Part shown: piece by piece, positions 36,165 through 48,469 of the stretch
Layout: the number at the start of each line of letters is the position of its first letter
Position numbering within the stretch: the first letter of the stretch is position 1
NCBI GenBank assembly: GCA_034370585.1
Contig: CP139763.1
Span: 7,564,001-7,628,000 of the forward strand
DNA from: Fragaria x ananassa
Taxonomy: Eukaryota > Streptophyta > Magnoliopsida > Rosales > Rosaceae
DNA: 64,000 nt
Direction of reading: 5' to 3'
Position numbers and translations under genes: made by a program
The notes under the pieces: generated by a model
What the model saw: only the letters and a program-made list of their open reading frames with translations
Told to the model about the DNA's origin: nothing
Databases searched by the model: none

Positions 36165-39100
36165 ATGGATAAGAGTTGGATTTCTCTTCCAAGATATCAC
36201 AGAAAATATGCTGAAGGAGTTTGGGATTTTATGCAATATGCGCAGGGCAATGCTGACGGGAGTGGCATGTTCTATTGCCCGTGCAAGATGTGTAAGTGTC
36301 GCAGTGATATGCATCGATTTCCGTTGGGGACAGTATGGGACCACCTGAAGAGTAACGGATTCTGGGAACGTTACACATGTTGGATATATCACGGTGAAAC
36401 CTCATCACGCCCGCATGATCATGGACAGTTTGATGAGACGGGCAGTACATCCAACGATCCAACAACGACCTTCATCAACGACATGTTTCCTCATGACAGC
36501 GGTGTATGCCCTGAACGACAGCACATTCCTCAGGCGCCGATGCAGGCCGTCCCTAGAGGTGTCAACACTGCCGGTATAGCCAAGTACAACAGACTTATTG
36601 CTTTCCAACAGACCCCTCTGTGCCCAGGTCATGAGAAGACCGTTCTTCAGTGTGTGATGGAGGTGATGCATATCAAGGTTGACACAAAATCGACCGTGAC
36701 GGCTGTTGATAGGTATCTACAGTACGCTGCTTCGCTCCTGCCCGACGGTCATCGTCATCCCACCACGCATCATAAGGTCCGTCGTATCTTGAGAGATCTC
36801 GGGCTTTCCTACATCAAGATCCATGCATGCAGATATGACTGCGTTCTATTCTGGGGTAAAGATGCAGACGGTAATGACCTTGAAGGCCTTCATCGTTGTC
36901 CGGTATGTGGGACCGACAGGTATAAGCGGACTCCCGCAGGCAACAGGAAACCTGTTAAGGTACTTCGCTATTTCCCGTTGAGGGATAGGCTGGAGCGGTT
37001 GTATATGTCTTCAAAGACGGCCGAAGCTATGAGATGGCACGCTGTGAGGGAGGTGCATGACGAAGACCTCATGGTACACCCTGCTGACGGGGAGGCGTGG
37101 AAGCATATAGACAGGGAGTTTCCTCATTTTGCTTCAGAGGTGAGGAATGTGAGGCTCGGGCTGTCATCCGACGGGTTCAACCCTTTTGGGACCATGAGTC
37201 TTTCGTACAGTATATGGCCGGTCATTTTGGTGCCTTACAACCTTCCTCCATGGATGTGCATGAAGAAGGAATACAACATGTTGACCTTGTTGATTCCGGG
37301 GCCCGGTTATCCAGGTATCTACTTTCCCTTCATATTGTATATATTGCTGTTGGTTCAACACCTCTCCATTTATTGTTTTTGTTCTATATTGTTGGTCATA
37401 TATAGTCGTTATCTGAATTTGTTGTGGTTGTTGTTGTTATCCAGGGAAGTGTCTCGATGTGTATATGAGACCGCTGATTGAAGAGTGTAAATTGCTTTGG
37501 GAGGTTGGTCATCCCACTTATGACTCCCACAAAAAGGAGATGTTCCAGATGCATGCCATGATTGTTGGTACCATCAGTGATTTTCCTGCACGTGGGATGT
37601 TGTCCGGCAACGTTGTTAGGGGATACAAGGCTTGTCCTGAGTGCCTTAGCTCCCAGGGGTGCAGCAATCATTGCAACAAGATAGTCCGGATGGGTCACCG
37701 TGCTTACCTACCACATGATCACCCCTGGCGGATAGATACCGGGGCATTTGATGGGACCGAAGAGAGAGGTGTGGAGCCGCATAGATGGTCGGGGGAAGAG
37801 ATTTTAGCAGTGCTGGATGAGTATGATTTTGGGCAGCTCAGCAATCATCCCGATATTGTGGCCAGAATACCTGAAAGACCAGACAGGTACAAATTCTGGA
37901 CACATAAGAGCATATTTTGGGAACTCCCGTACTGGAGTACGCTGTTGATCAGGCACTACCTAGATGTGATGCACATAGAGAAGAATGTCTGCGACAGTGT
38001 GGTAGGTACAGTGCTCAACTTGGAGGGGAAGACGAAAGACGGTCCTAAGGCACGCGTTGATCTTAAGAAAATGGGAATCAGAAAACATCTTTGGCTGAAA
38101 GAGGGGAAGAAAAAGATGCCTTGGGCTCCTTACACCGTGAAGCCTGATCAGAAGACCCAGATCTTCAGGTGGATGAGTTGTGTGACGTATCCCTCAGGCG
38201 TTGCAGGAAATATAGCCCGGTGTGTGAACTTGCGGGAGAATAAGATATACGGCTTGAAGAGTCATGACTGTCATATTCTGCTACAACGTCTCTTCCCTGT
38301 TTTCATTCGACCGTTCCTTCACCGTCAGGTAAATTTGTGGTTAAAAATACGGTTAACCTGTCGTTGTTGGATTTTATATTAAATTTGTGATGTGTGGTTG
38401 GATTTTATATTAAGGTTGTGGAGCCGTTAGTAGCGCTGTCAAGATTCTTCATGAAGTTATGCACAAGGGAAGTGAGAAAATCCGATCTCCGGGAAATGCA
38501 GGCAGACATCATATACATCATGTGTAAATTCGAGAGGATCTTTCCGCCAAATTTTTTCGATATCATGCCTCACCTGATGATCCATCTTCCCCAGCAATTG
38601 TTGCTTACCGGTCCAGTACACTTCACTTGGATGTATCCCATGGAAAGGTATGTTTTATTCACTTACATCTCCAGAATACATATATGTACGTACATGTTCA
38701 ATAACCATAACGTATAGTTTGCAATCTTATATTTACAGGCAACTTGGTGAGTACAAAGATTATGTCACTAATAAATCCGCGCCTGAAGGATGTATAGCTG
38801 AAGCATATATTGCGCATGAATGCGTCACCTACATGAAGTTGTATTTAGGAGCGTCGTTGGGAGCTCCGCAAGCCATGGAGGAACATGCGCCGCGGTTCAA
38901 TCTCTCTATAGTTTCCAGTGATGTCGAAGTTGGTGGAGCACGACTGTCCGCCGAGTATGCATTGTCGGATGAAGAGATAGCCATAGCGCACTGGTGGGTA
39001 CTAATCAATTGTGAAAAAGTTAAATATTGGAAAGAGTTGCACCAAAATTTTCCGGAAGTTGATGGTGATCTCGAGTACCACAACATGACGTTCGCAAATT

Positions 39101-39943
39101 ATTTTCGCACCTGGGTACGTAATTTAATCTTCCCTGTTATATATATATATATATGTAATTATTTTCTATTGCATATATTTTCGGATATTTACAGTTCAAT
39201 ATCCGTTACAGATGGACATGATTAAATCTGATGATAATCCAAACTGGTCGCACGAACTATTACTTCTTGCGATGCAACCGCAACGGGCTAGAGTTTATCC
39301 CACTTGCACAGTGAATGGCGTCAAATTTGTATCTGAAGAGAGAGACAGCAGACGAAGAACACAGAATTCTGGGGTGATGGCGAAAGGTCATGGCCTTGCC
39401 TATTACGGTGTTCTCCATTCAGTGGTCGAACTGGTTTATGCGGAAGGCATGAAAGTGCATCTGTTCAAGTGTAGATGGTTTGATACAGGCGCACAGAGCA
39501 TGAAGATGGATCAGTACGGCAATTTATCGGTCAACACTGCTACAAGCGCCTACGAAGATGACCCGTTTGTTTTTGCGACATCGGTAAAACAAGTGTTTTA
39601 TCTTGATGACCTTGCCAGGGGTGACGCGTGGAAAATAGCGAACATTGTGCATCCTCGAAACATTTACCGGGCGGCTACACTTGGAGTGACCATTCCAGGG
39701 CCAGAGGCTGATGCGTATCAGGAGCCGAACGCAGTAGGTATTCATGATGTAGCTACTGTTCGTCAAAATAATGTTAAACATGGTCGAGTGCTCAGAATTC
39801 GTGACGAAGATTCAACCTTTATTGATGTTGATCCAAATGAAGAAACAGACGACGACTCTGACGACGAATTAAGGCATAGATTACCAGATATTAATTCCGA
39901 TACCGAAGAAGACTCATCGGATGACTCAGATTACGAGTCTTAG
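36165..39943 (+). CDS. TNP2-type CACTA transposase
   Basis: Five exons join without a stop: 36165-37314, 37445-38328, 38415-38647, 38739-39114 and 39212-39943, giving 1124 aa. All donors are GT and acceptors AG. Domains in order: an N-terminal transposase-associated zinc region (MDKSWISLPRY..., CPCKMCKC); the Tnp2/transposase_21 core with GLSSDGFNPFG, IWPVILVPYNLPP and HYLDVMHIEKNVCDS; a DUF4218-like part (MPHLMIHLPQQLLLTGPVHF); and a DUF4216-like C-terminal part (FKCRWFDTG, VFYLDDLARG). An acidic Asp/Glu/Ser tail ends it. It is expected to cut at the element termini together with a TNPA-type partner (family knowledge). The lack of lesions suggests recent activity. Start chosen as the first ATG after the leader-intron acceptor. 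Confidence 0.9.
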
Positions 39944-40020
39944 CTTAGTTATAATTGAGCCTTAGCTTTGTAATTGTTTGTATACTAAAAGAATATGTTT
40001 GTACTAAAATAAATAAAGCA

Positions 40021-40480
40021 CATTTAAATTTCATTGTAAAGAAATTTTTATTTTTACTCTTGGGCGACGATTTTAACGAATATCGTCGCCCAAGTATTAT
40101 CTTGGCCGACGAATTAGCCTAATTTCGTCGGCCAAGAGTAATCCGAATAATTAAAATAAAATAAAACACATTTAAATTTCATTATATTAATTTTTATTTT
40201 TACTCTTGGGCGACGATTTTAACAAATATCGTTGCCCAAGTATCATCTTGGCCGACGAATTAGGCTAATTTCGTCGGCCAAGAGTAATCCGAATAATTAA
40301 AATAAAATAAAACACATATATATGTAATTATATTAAATTTTTATTTTTACTCTTGGGCGACGATTTTAACAAATATCGTCGCCCAAGTATTATCTTGGCC
40401 GACGAATTAGCCTAATTTCGTCGGCCAAGAGTAATCCGAATAATTAAAATAAAATAAAACACATTTAAATTTCATTTGAA
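40021..40480. repeat. Three-copy ~147-bp tandem array with CACTA-type hairpins
   Basis: Copies start at ACTCTTGGGCGACG at 40056, 40202 and 40349. Each contains two inverted repeats, TTGGGCGACGAT...ATCGTCGCCCAA and TTGGCCGACGAA...TTCGTCGGCCAA. The same words occur in the element ends, so potential TNPA-type binding sites also lie internally, just downstream of the transposase gene. Confidence 0.9.
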
Positions 40481-40496
40481 TAATTAAAATAAATAT

Positions 40497-42125
40497 CCCG
40501 GGTATTTATTTTTTACCAAATTTTTATAGCCCCGTAAGAGTCTCGTCGATTGTAAACTATTCTCAGTTGAAGGTCCGGCCAGATTACGTGATTTGGAGGG
40601 TCGAATAGCCGTTTCCGTCCGTTTAGGGGTTTGACCGCGCCGATTGACCGGACGGATCGAGCCCTTATCTTTGTCAGATGGAGCTGAATTTTTTTCCACC
40701 TACGTAATTCGTTATGCTGGTCAAATCTGACGGTCGGTTTTCAGTTCCTCTTCTCCGATCACCAAACTCACGTTATATGTACTAATGTTGTATAACTTTT
40801 TTATATAAGTGTTTAGTTTAAGTGTCGTTTTGAAGACAACGTATACGTAGATGCCTCAAAAGCAAAAAAGTCGTGAAATAAGATATGACCGGAACGGTGA
40901 AATACGTCAACCCGTGAAAAATAAAGATATTCCGGTAAAATTTCGGTGCCGGTTGTTCCGGTCGCACGAAACACATTTATTTCTACCTAGTGGTAGCCCT
41001 ATCCCGGGTATTTATTTTTTACCAAATTTTCATAGCCCCGTAAGAGTCTCGTCGATCGGAAACCATTCTCAGTTGAAGGTCCGGCCAGATTACGTGATTT
41101 GGAGGGTCGAATAGCCGTTTCCGTCCGTTTAGGGGTTTGACCGCGCCGATTGACCGGACGGATCGAGCCCTTATCTTTGTCAGATGGAGCTGAATTTTTT
41201 TCCACCTACGTAATTCGTTATGCTGGTCAAATCTGACGGTCGGTTTTCAGTTCCTCTTCTCCGATCACCAAACTCACGATATAAGTACTAATATTGTATA
41301 ACTTTTTTATACAAGTGTTGAGTTTAAGTGTCATTTTGAAGACAACGTATACGTAGAGGCCTCAAACGCAAAAAAGTCGTGAAATAAGATATGACCGGAA
41401 CGGTGAAATACGTCAACCCGTGAAAAATGAAGATATTCCGGTAAAATTTCGGTGCCGGTTGTTCCGGTCGCACGAAACACATTTATTTCTACCTAGTGGT
41501 AGCCCTATCCCGGGTATTTATTTTTTACCAAATTTTCATAGCCCCGTAAGAGTCTCGTCGATCGGAAACCATTCTCAGTTGAAGGTCCAGCCAGATTACG
41601 TGATTTGGAGGGTCGAATAGCCGTTTCCGTCCGTTTAGGGGTTTGACCGCGCCGATTGACCGGACGGATCGAGCCCTTATCTTTGTCAGATGGAGCTGAA
41701 TTTTTTTCCACCTACGTAATTCGTTATGCTGGTCAAATCTGACGGTCGGTTTTCAGTTCCTCTTCTCCGATCACCAAACTCACTATATAAGTACTAATAT
41801 TGTATAACTTTATTATACAAGTGTTGAGTTTAAGATTCGTTTTGAAGACAACGTATACGTAGATGCCTCAAACGCAAAAAAGTCGTGAAATAAGATATGA
41901 CCGGAACGGTGAAATACGTCAACCCGTTAAAAATAAAGATATTCCGGTAAAATTTCGGTGCCGGTTGTTGCAGTCGTGAAATTTTTCTCTTATTTCTACC
42001 TAGTGGTAGCCCTATCCCGGTTATTTATTTTTTACCAAATTTTTATAGCCCCGTAAGAGTCTCGTCGATTGGAAACTATTCTCAGTTGAAGGTCCGGCCA
42101 GATTACGTGATTTGGATGGTCAAAT
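40497..42125. repeat. 506-bp tandem array, 3.2 units
   Basis: Units start at CCCGGGTATTTATTTTTTAC at 40497, 41003, 41509 and 42016 (spacing 506-507 bp). The first three are nearly identical; the fourth is partial, ending near GATTTGGATGGTCAAATAG. Each holds TTTGACCGCGCCGATTGACC and AGACAACGTATACGTAGA. Frames inside repeat with the unit and do not look like genes. Such ~0.5-kb arrays with TTGACCGCG words also occur at 17450-18850, as diverged units. Confidence 0.95.
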
Positions 42126-42417
42126 AGTCTTCATTTTATGATAGAACTCTTGGCCGACGATTTTCTTCATCTTGGGCGACGATGTTCATAGTGAAGAATG
42201 TCGTCGCCCAAGTAGACTATCTTGGCCGACGAATTTCTTCATCTTGGGCAACGATATTTATAGTGAAGAATGTCGTCGCCCAAATATACTATCTTGGCCG
42301 ACGATTTTAACAAAACAGGGCGACGACTTCAAAAATCGTCGGCCAAGCTTCTCTTGGTCGACGATTTTTACAAAACAGGCCGACGATTTTTACAGAATCG
42401 TCGCCCAAGAAGGCCAG

Positions 42418-42424
42418 TATAAAA
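42418..42424 (+). promoter_or_regulatory. Candidate TATA box of the second CACTA gene
   Basis: TATAAAA follows a block of GGCGACGA and GGCCGACGA repeats (42150-42410). A pyrimidine-rich leader with (CCCCGA)n comes next, then the donor TTTAAG|GTATAA at 42582-42583. The predicted leader intron ends at the acceptor AAACAG (43291), two bases before the ATG. Confidence 0.55.
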
Positions 42425-42770
42425 GGCAAAAATTCGGAAACCCTAACCATTTCTTCAGCCGCCAAGCATATTCTCTCTCTCTCTCCGAAAATCCTCTCTC
42501 TGCCCTCTCTCTCTCCCTCTCTCCGACCCCGACCCCGACCCCAATTCGGAACCCCGACCCCGACGTCGACCCACAATTTAAGGTATAACCCTAAAACCCT
42601 AAATTGATTTTAATTGTTTTTGTTGTTGTGATAATTGTAAATTGTTGTTGTTGTTGTTATTGTGATAATTGTAAATTGTAAATTGTTGTTGTTGTTGTTG
42701 TGATAATTGTAAATTGTTGTTGTTGTGATAATTGTAAATGTTTGTTGTTGTGATAATTGTAAATTGTGAT

Positions 42771-42932
42771 GTACGGTTTAGGGTTTACGGTTTACGGTTT
42801 AGGGTTTAGGGTTTAGGATTGTAAATGATTAAATAATTTAGGGTTTATTTAGGGTTTAGGGTTTACGGTTTAGGGTTGTTGTTTAAGGTTTACGGTTTAC
42901 GGTTTAGGGTTTACGGTTTAGGGTTTAGGATT
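42771..42932. repeat. Telomere-like GGTTTAGGGTTTACGG repeats in leader intron
   Basis: Degenerate TTTAGGG and TTTACGG units within the predicted leader intron of the second CACTA gene. They follow (TTG)n and TGATAATTGTAAATTG slippage repeats at 42610-42760. Probably replication slippage or filler rather than a true telomere remnant. Confidence 0.7.
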
Positions 42933-43292
42933 GTAAATGATTAAATAATTTGTAAATATATTGTAAATGATTAAATAATTTTTGATTAAATAATTAAATA
43001 ATATAAATTATAATTGTAAATATATTGTGGAAATTTTGTAAGAAATAATGGATTATTTTTGAGTAAGGATGTAAATATTCGTAAATTAATTTTTGTGATG
43101 TAATAATTGCGAATTAATGTAAATAATTTGTTATGTGAATAAAAAAAATAATAAATCCTATAATAATTATTAAATTTTATTTGTGCTATTATTGTTGATA
43201 AATTTTTCGAAGTTTATCGAGCCCTTATTTTTGTGAACTTAATTATAAGACGGTAAAATATTTTTAATAAATTTATGGTTATTTTAAACAGG

Positions 43293-45471
43293 ATGGCGAA
43301 GAGGAGAACTTCTGAACAAGACGGCTCGGACGGTACCTCAAACAACCCGTCGGAATCACCGTCGATCGGGTTTCCGTGGCAGTTGACGGCCCGACGTGAG
43401 GCGCTTAGGGGTGGCGCGAGCGGCTCGGGTTCTGCTGGGCAGTCGGGTCCCGCAGCGACGGCTCCTCGTCATCCACCCATACTTCGCCGGTCGCGATCCC
43501 GCAGCGACGCCCCCACACAGTCGTCCCCGACCGACGGTGATGGCGGGTCATCCGGGGTCCCTATGGTGCCGTCCGGCCTCTTCCTTCCTCCGACGATACC
43601 GGCGATACCTCGCGTCGATGAGGAGGGTCGACCGATTCGGGAGCAGCTCCCGCATGTGGCACCGCACGAGGCCTATATCTACCGGGAGTTTCCCACGCCT
43701 CTTCATCCCGTGAGGGTCTCCGAGCAGGCGGACATAGACGAATCCGTCGGCTCAGCCTCATCCTCAGGTAATTTATTATTACTTTTTTTTCGATTTACAT
43801 TTTTTTTTTTGTAAAAATGTATTATTAATATTAAATTTGATTCACAATGTCACAGCCGCCGGAACGAGAAGGCGGAACAGGAGAGGCACCGTCAGCAACA
43901 AGGGACTCGATAGGGCGGTCGAGTCCGCTGGACGGATCGCCATCCCGTTTTCCAACGGGAAACCGGTGGACGCCGCGTTGGGAAACCGGTACACGCGCGC
44001 CGCGGGAGGCACCATCCGCTCCAGACTCCCTATGTTGTGGGGAGTCTGGAGCCAGGTTCCTGATGGAGTGAAGGAGATGCTCCATCAGTCGATGTCGGTG
44101 AGTTTACTCAATCAATTACTTTTTTTTTAACTATTTTTTTAACTAATAAATTATTTAATTATCGAAAAAAATACTAACAAGTGGTAATGCAGCAATGGTT
44201 TGTGGTTCTCGAGGAGGGACGTGACTGGGCGGACAAGGCCCATAGGGAGAGGTACCTCTAGCTATTTAATAATTTATTAAATTTTATTTTTTTAATAAAA
44301 TTATTAATATTTTTTTTGTATATGTAGGTTCAAGGAGTGGAAGCACGACCTCCGGGAACACTGGAAGAAGTACGGGAGCGACCGTTCGGGTACCCCGAAG
44401 GAGTTCGAGTATCGGGAGTACGAGTGGCGGTGGCTTCTTGTCACGCAGTTCAACGACCCTCACAAACAGGTAATTCGTAAACAAATTTGAATATTTAATT
44501 AGTGAATTAATTATAATTGTATGTTTTTAAATATTTACTAACGATAATTTTTTTTTGAAGCACCTCGCCCGGGTGAACGCTGAGAATCGGCAACAAAACA
44601 CAACCAACCATCGTGCCGGTTTGAGGCCGTTTTCGGCCATCATGGACGACGTGCGGCGAGAGCGGCCAGAGGAGAACCCCTATGTGGGGACCTTTTAGAG
44701 GGCATATCCTCATTCTGAGGAGGATCTTGTAAGTTCCTTATATTTACTAATTTTTAATTTTAATTACATTTTATTAAATGTATATTAATATATTTTTATA
44801 ATATATCCAATTAGGCGAGGGTGAGGGAGGCGGAGCAAGAGGTCATCAGAGGCATGGTGAACGACACATGGCCGGGCACGGCAGAGGATGACATGTCAGA
44901 GGCCATGTCCAGGATCGACACTTCAGATCCTACCGTTGGGGCGCGGATTATGACCACTGCCTTCGCGCAGCGTTCCAACACCTACTACTGCCGGGGTATG
45001 GGAGACGCTGGAAAGGGGATCCTGAAGACGACGCCATGATTTCAGCGCAAGGGAGCCGCCGGAGCCTCAAGCAGCAACAGCCAGACCACTCGGCTACAGG
45101 ATCAGTTCGCAAGCCTACAGTCTGAGCTGGAAGCCCAAAGAGCGAGAGAGTCTGAGCTGGAAGCCCAAAGAGCGAGGGAGATGGCGGCGATGGCGGAATC
45201 ATATGCGGCTTCCAATGCTGCGCATATGGAGCGGGTGAATGAAGTCACCAATGCCAACCAGGCGGCTATGGGACAGTGGATGACTGCCTGCATGTCTGCA
45301 CTTGCGGCCGGACAGCCGTTTCCGCCCATGCCTACGCCTATACCATTACCTCAGTGGCCCCATCCTCAGTGGCCCCAGCCTCAGCAGCAGCCTCCTCAGC
45401 CTGACCAGCCGCCGCCTCAGGACCCTCCGAACGGGAATGATGAGTTAGATTTTGGGTTTCTCGATCCATAG
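43293..45471 (+). pseudogene. Second CACTA gene (TNPA/Ptta-like) with two in-frame stops
   Basis: Six exons stay in one frame: 43293-43767, 43856-44097, 44193-44251, 44328-44469, 44561-44728 and 44815-45471 (580 codons). The N-terminus is Ser/Pro/Arg-rich. The middle (LPMLWGVWSQVPDGVKEMLH, QWFVVLEEGRDWADKAHRER, FKEWKHDLREHWKKYG) matches the layout of plant Ptta/En-Spm second proteins. The C-terminus has a tandem coiled coil (SELEAQRARE twice) and a Pro/Gln tail. Stops interrupt at TAG 44696-44698 and TGA 45037-45039. Each could arise from one C-to-T change (CAG, CGA). Alternatively unrecognised splicing skips them. It is expected to bind the subterminal repeats in intact elements. Confidence 0.7.
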
Positions 45472-45649
45472 GCAGAATTTTTGTAATAAATTATTTATAA
45501 ATTTATAAATTTGTGTTATTTTTAATTAAATTTTAGTATTAGAAAACTTTAAAGAAATGCCGAAAAAAAAAATAATGACAAAAATTAAAAAAACATTATT
45601 TATATATTTAAAAAAATTATTTAATTATTTTTAAAAAAAAATTTAAATA

Positions 45650-46070
45650 TATCTTAGGCGACGAAATTTATAAATCGTCGCCCAAGATTTAACACCTTGG
45701 CCGACGAAAAAATAATATCATCGCCTAAGATGTAGTGATCTTAGGCGACGAAATATTTATTTTCGTCGCCCAAGGTTAGAAGATCTTAAGCGACGAAAAA
45801 AAATTTCGTCGGCCAAGGTGTTAAATCTTGGGCGACGAATATTTTTGGGCGACGAGAGGTATATTTTAGGCGACGAAATTAGTATCGTCGCCTAAGAATA
45901 ACTCTTAGGCGACGACGGAATTAAATTTCGTCGCCCAAGTTCTTCACCGATGGACTTCTGACGACGACTTCTTGGCCGACGACATGTCGTCGCCTAAGTA
46001 CTTAGGCGACGAAATTTTTAAACAGGGCGACGATTTTTTTTCGTCGCCCAAGACCTATTTTCTGGTAGTG
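45650..46070. repeat. Right terminal and subterminal repeats of the CACTA element
   Basis: Mirror of the left end: many GGCGACGA and TCGTCGCC words as inverted pairs. The block ends in TTGGGCGACGA-type sequence and the complement of CACTACCAGAAAAT. Confidence 0.9.
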
Positions 46071-48469
46071 AGGATCATTGCTTGTTCCCGTAACATTTTC
46101 GTTTGTCTTCTCAGCTTTTTCTTTCTCTTTCCTAACATCACATGTTTGAGTATTGTGTCCAGATCGTTTGCAATAACCACAGGATCTCTTTGCAGGTGTT
46201 GCAACTGAAGGACGAGGGTCAGTGTTTCGTTCGTCATTTTCATTGCTCTTCTCAGCTTTTTCTTTCTCCTTCCTAACATTACATGTTTGACTGTTGTGTC
46301 CAATACCTTGGCAATAACCACAAGTAATCGGTCGTCTGGGAGCCTCAGTCTTCTTGTCATTTTTTTCTCTGCCTTTGGTCTTAACTGGGATAGGGTCTCT
46401 CACAACAAGTAATCGGTGTGGCCGGAGCTTGAACTTTTTCTTTTTCTTTGGCAAAACCTTCCACAATTGATGAGAGTCTACTGATCTCCTTCTACAACAT
46501 GTTGTACCCTGCATCTGTCTTTGAAGCATAAAAGCACAATCGATTGCATTTAGCAGTTAGAGCACCATACCTGCTCACTTCCAATGCTTCTCTAGGCATA
46601 GATTGATCCGAATAAGGGATCTCACACACAGTTCTTGCGTCCTTTGTCCATCTCTTGACGATCAGTGACTTGTGAAGCTCAAAAATGTGTTCATTTTTCA
46701 TCACCGTGAACATGTGACGACATGGTACTCCCCTGTACTGAAACATTCTGTAAGAACACACCATAATCGGGTCTTCTGCACTGTCAGTCTCTTTCTCAGG
46801 GTGGTAAACAACAGTATGGTCAAATTCAGGCTGTTTGTAAACTGATACCTTGTAAACACAACTACCATCTTCATGACATTCTGCTCCTTGCTTTAGTGTA
46901 ATAAAGCTCCCTTTCTTGATCTCTCTTACAATCCACTTAAACACATCGTGTTTGAATATAGAAGAGGCTTGTATCTCCAAATCTACCAAGTGAGTTACGG
47001 CACCAGGAAAGGAATCCATATTGATGAATTCATCCCTTTCTTGATTGTGTCTCAGTTTCATAAGTAATCTGTACACCAACGCAACAAGCTCCACAAGAGA
47101 TTTCCTTTTACCAAGCACCCTCTTGAATTCTTTATTCATGCCCTCACACCTTTGTGTGCTTCTCATTCCGGCCATAAATATGTCACCGAAGAATGCTTGA
47201 CAAAACTTGTCTCTCTTTTCATACATATTCCCGATCCAAATATCGTCATGGAGATCAAGTTCGTCAATCATTTCCTACCACAACATTTCAAATTGCTCAA
47301 CCGTCTGATACTTCCTCACGTATCTGTTAAGAGCCTTCAACTTTTCCTCAGACTTTAAGTGGGTAAAGGCATTTTTACCTATGTGCCAAATACATAGACG
47401 GTGCCTTGCTTCCGGCATCACAGTTTCAATTGCCTTACGCATGGCCTCGTCACTGTCTGTGAGTACCGCCTTTGGCAACTTCCAGTTCATCGACTCCAAA
47501 AATGTACGAAGCAACCAAGTGTATGTCTCCTCAGTCTCATCCGAAATAAGGGCAGCACCGAAAATAATACTACCTCGATGGTTGTTCGACCCAACAAACA
47601 AAACCAATGGACTGTTGTAAACATTGGTTTTGTATGTGCTATCGAATATCAGCACATCCCCATAACACTAATAATCAACAAATGAATGCCCATCTCGCCA
47701 AAAAATGTCCACTAACCTGTCTTCCAAATCTGTAGTGAATCTGCATATGAAGTGTGGGTCTTTTGCTGCCAGTGCTCTCATGTAGGAAAGCGCTCCTTCA
47801 GAATCACTCTCAAATGGGGAGGTCCGTCGTTGTTGGTCAAGCTTGTTGTAGAGGTCCTTCATAGTGAATCCCACTACCGAATATCCCCCAGCCTGCTCCA
47901 CCATTGTCATTGTGTTTGTCAAAGCCAAAGCTGCGTCGCTGACATGACGATGAGCACGAACGAATGCAATTTGGTCTGATTGAAACCCTTGTCATTGTGT
48001 TTGTCAAAGCCAAATCTGCGTCGCTGACATGACGATGAGCACGAACGAATGCAATCTGGTTCCCAATAGCTAGTTCATGATTATGCTCTGGAACGAATAT
48101 CTTCACCATATAAACTCTACTCCCATCATTGTAATTGATCCAAAATCTAGCTTGGCAATTCACCCTAGTCTGTTTCCGAGGAGTACGACTCAAACCATCT
48201 GCTTCCAAGTACTTTTTACCTCGAGTCCCTTCCTTGCAGCAGACCCACTGCCTCCACTGAATCAAACCGTTAGACTCTCCCTTGTCATCCTTCCTACATC
48301 CAAATCCAACTGCTGCTGAATATGCACAGTAGAATCTCTCTGCCTCATCCACTGTTTCGAAGGTCAAAGCTCGCACATCGGCGATCATTAGGCATCCAAA
48401 TCGGGGAACATCTACTACCACATCCTCTACACCCTTATTCGGTTGTTTTTCATTCTCAGACGCATCCAT
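46071..48469 (-). pseudogene. FAR1-related / MULE transposase pseudogene, disrupted by CACTA
   Basis: Read downward from ATG 48469. A FAR1 DNA-binding domain (ADVRALTFETVDEAERFY, Cys residues, EHNHEL) precedes a MULE transposase core. The core keeps IFDSTYKTN, LTDSDEAM, CIWHIGKNAF and RCEGMNKEFK, which include the DDE-type acidic residues. A SWIM zinc finger (CSYRMFQYRGVPCRHMF) and two CX2CX4HX4C knuckles (CGYCQGIGHNSQTC, CGYCKRSGHNTQTC) follow. Lesions: an 85-bp-offset duplication shifts the frame near 47904-48063; in-frame TAG codons at 47668, 47272 and 46492; a frame change near 46435 in an AAAGAAAAAG run; and the 10.8-kb CACTA insertion at 46070. FAR1 relatives are transcription factors domesticated from MULEs. 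Whether this was a host FRS gene or a transposon gene cannot be settled here. Confidence 0.85.
47904..48063. repeat. Frame-shifting ~72-bp duplication (offset 85 bp)
   Basis: TTGTCATTGTGTTTGTCAAA starts at 47904 and again at 47989. The two ~72-base copies differ at about two positions and are separated by ~13 bases. An 85-bp offset is not a multiple of three, so it breaks the FAR1-like reading frame between the DNA-binding and transposase domains. Confidence 0.9.

Larger units (their letters stand above)
35253..46070 (+). mobile_element. Complete CACTA (En/Spm) transposon, 10.8 kb
   Basis: The left terminus CACTACCAGAAAATGGGTCT (35253) and the complement of the right end (46070) agree over about 30 bases with one mismatch. 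The trinucleotide AGG flanks both sides (35250-35252 and 46071-46073), the expected 3-bp target duplication. Subterminal GGCGACGA words occur in both orientations at both ends. It holds a TNP2-type transposase gene (36165-39943), a second gene (43293-45471) and two tandem arrays. Near-identical termini and an uninterrupted transposase suggest recent insertion. It landed in the tail of a FAR1-like pseudogene. Confidence 0.95.

Noticed and set aside
40484..41711. Repeated ~68-70-codon minus-strand frames
   Set aside because: They recur with the 506-bp repeat unit and lack start context or domain similarity; the repeat explains them.
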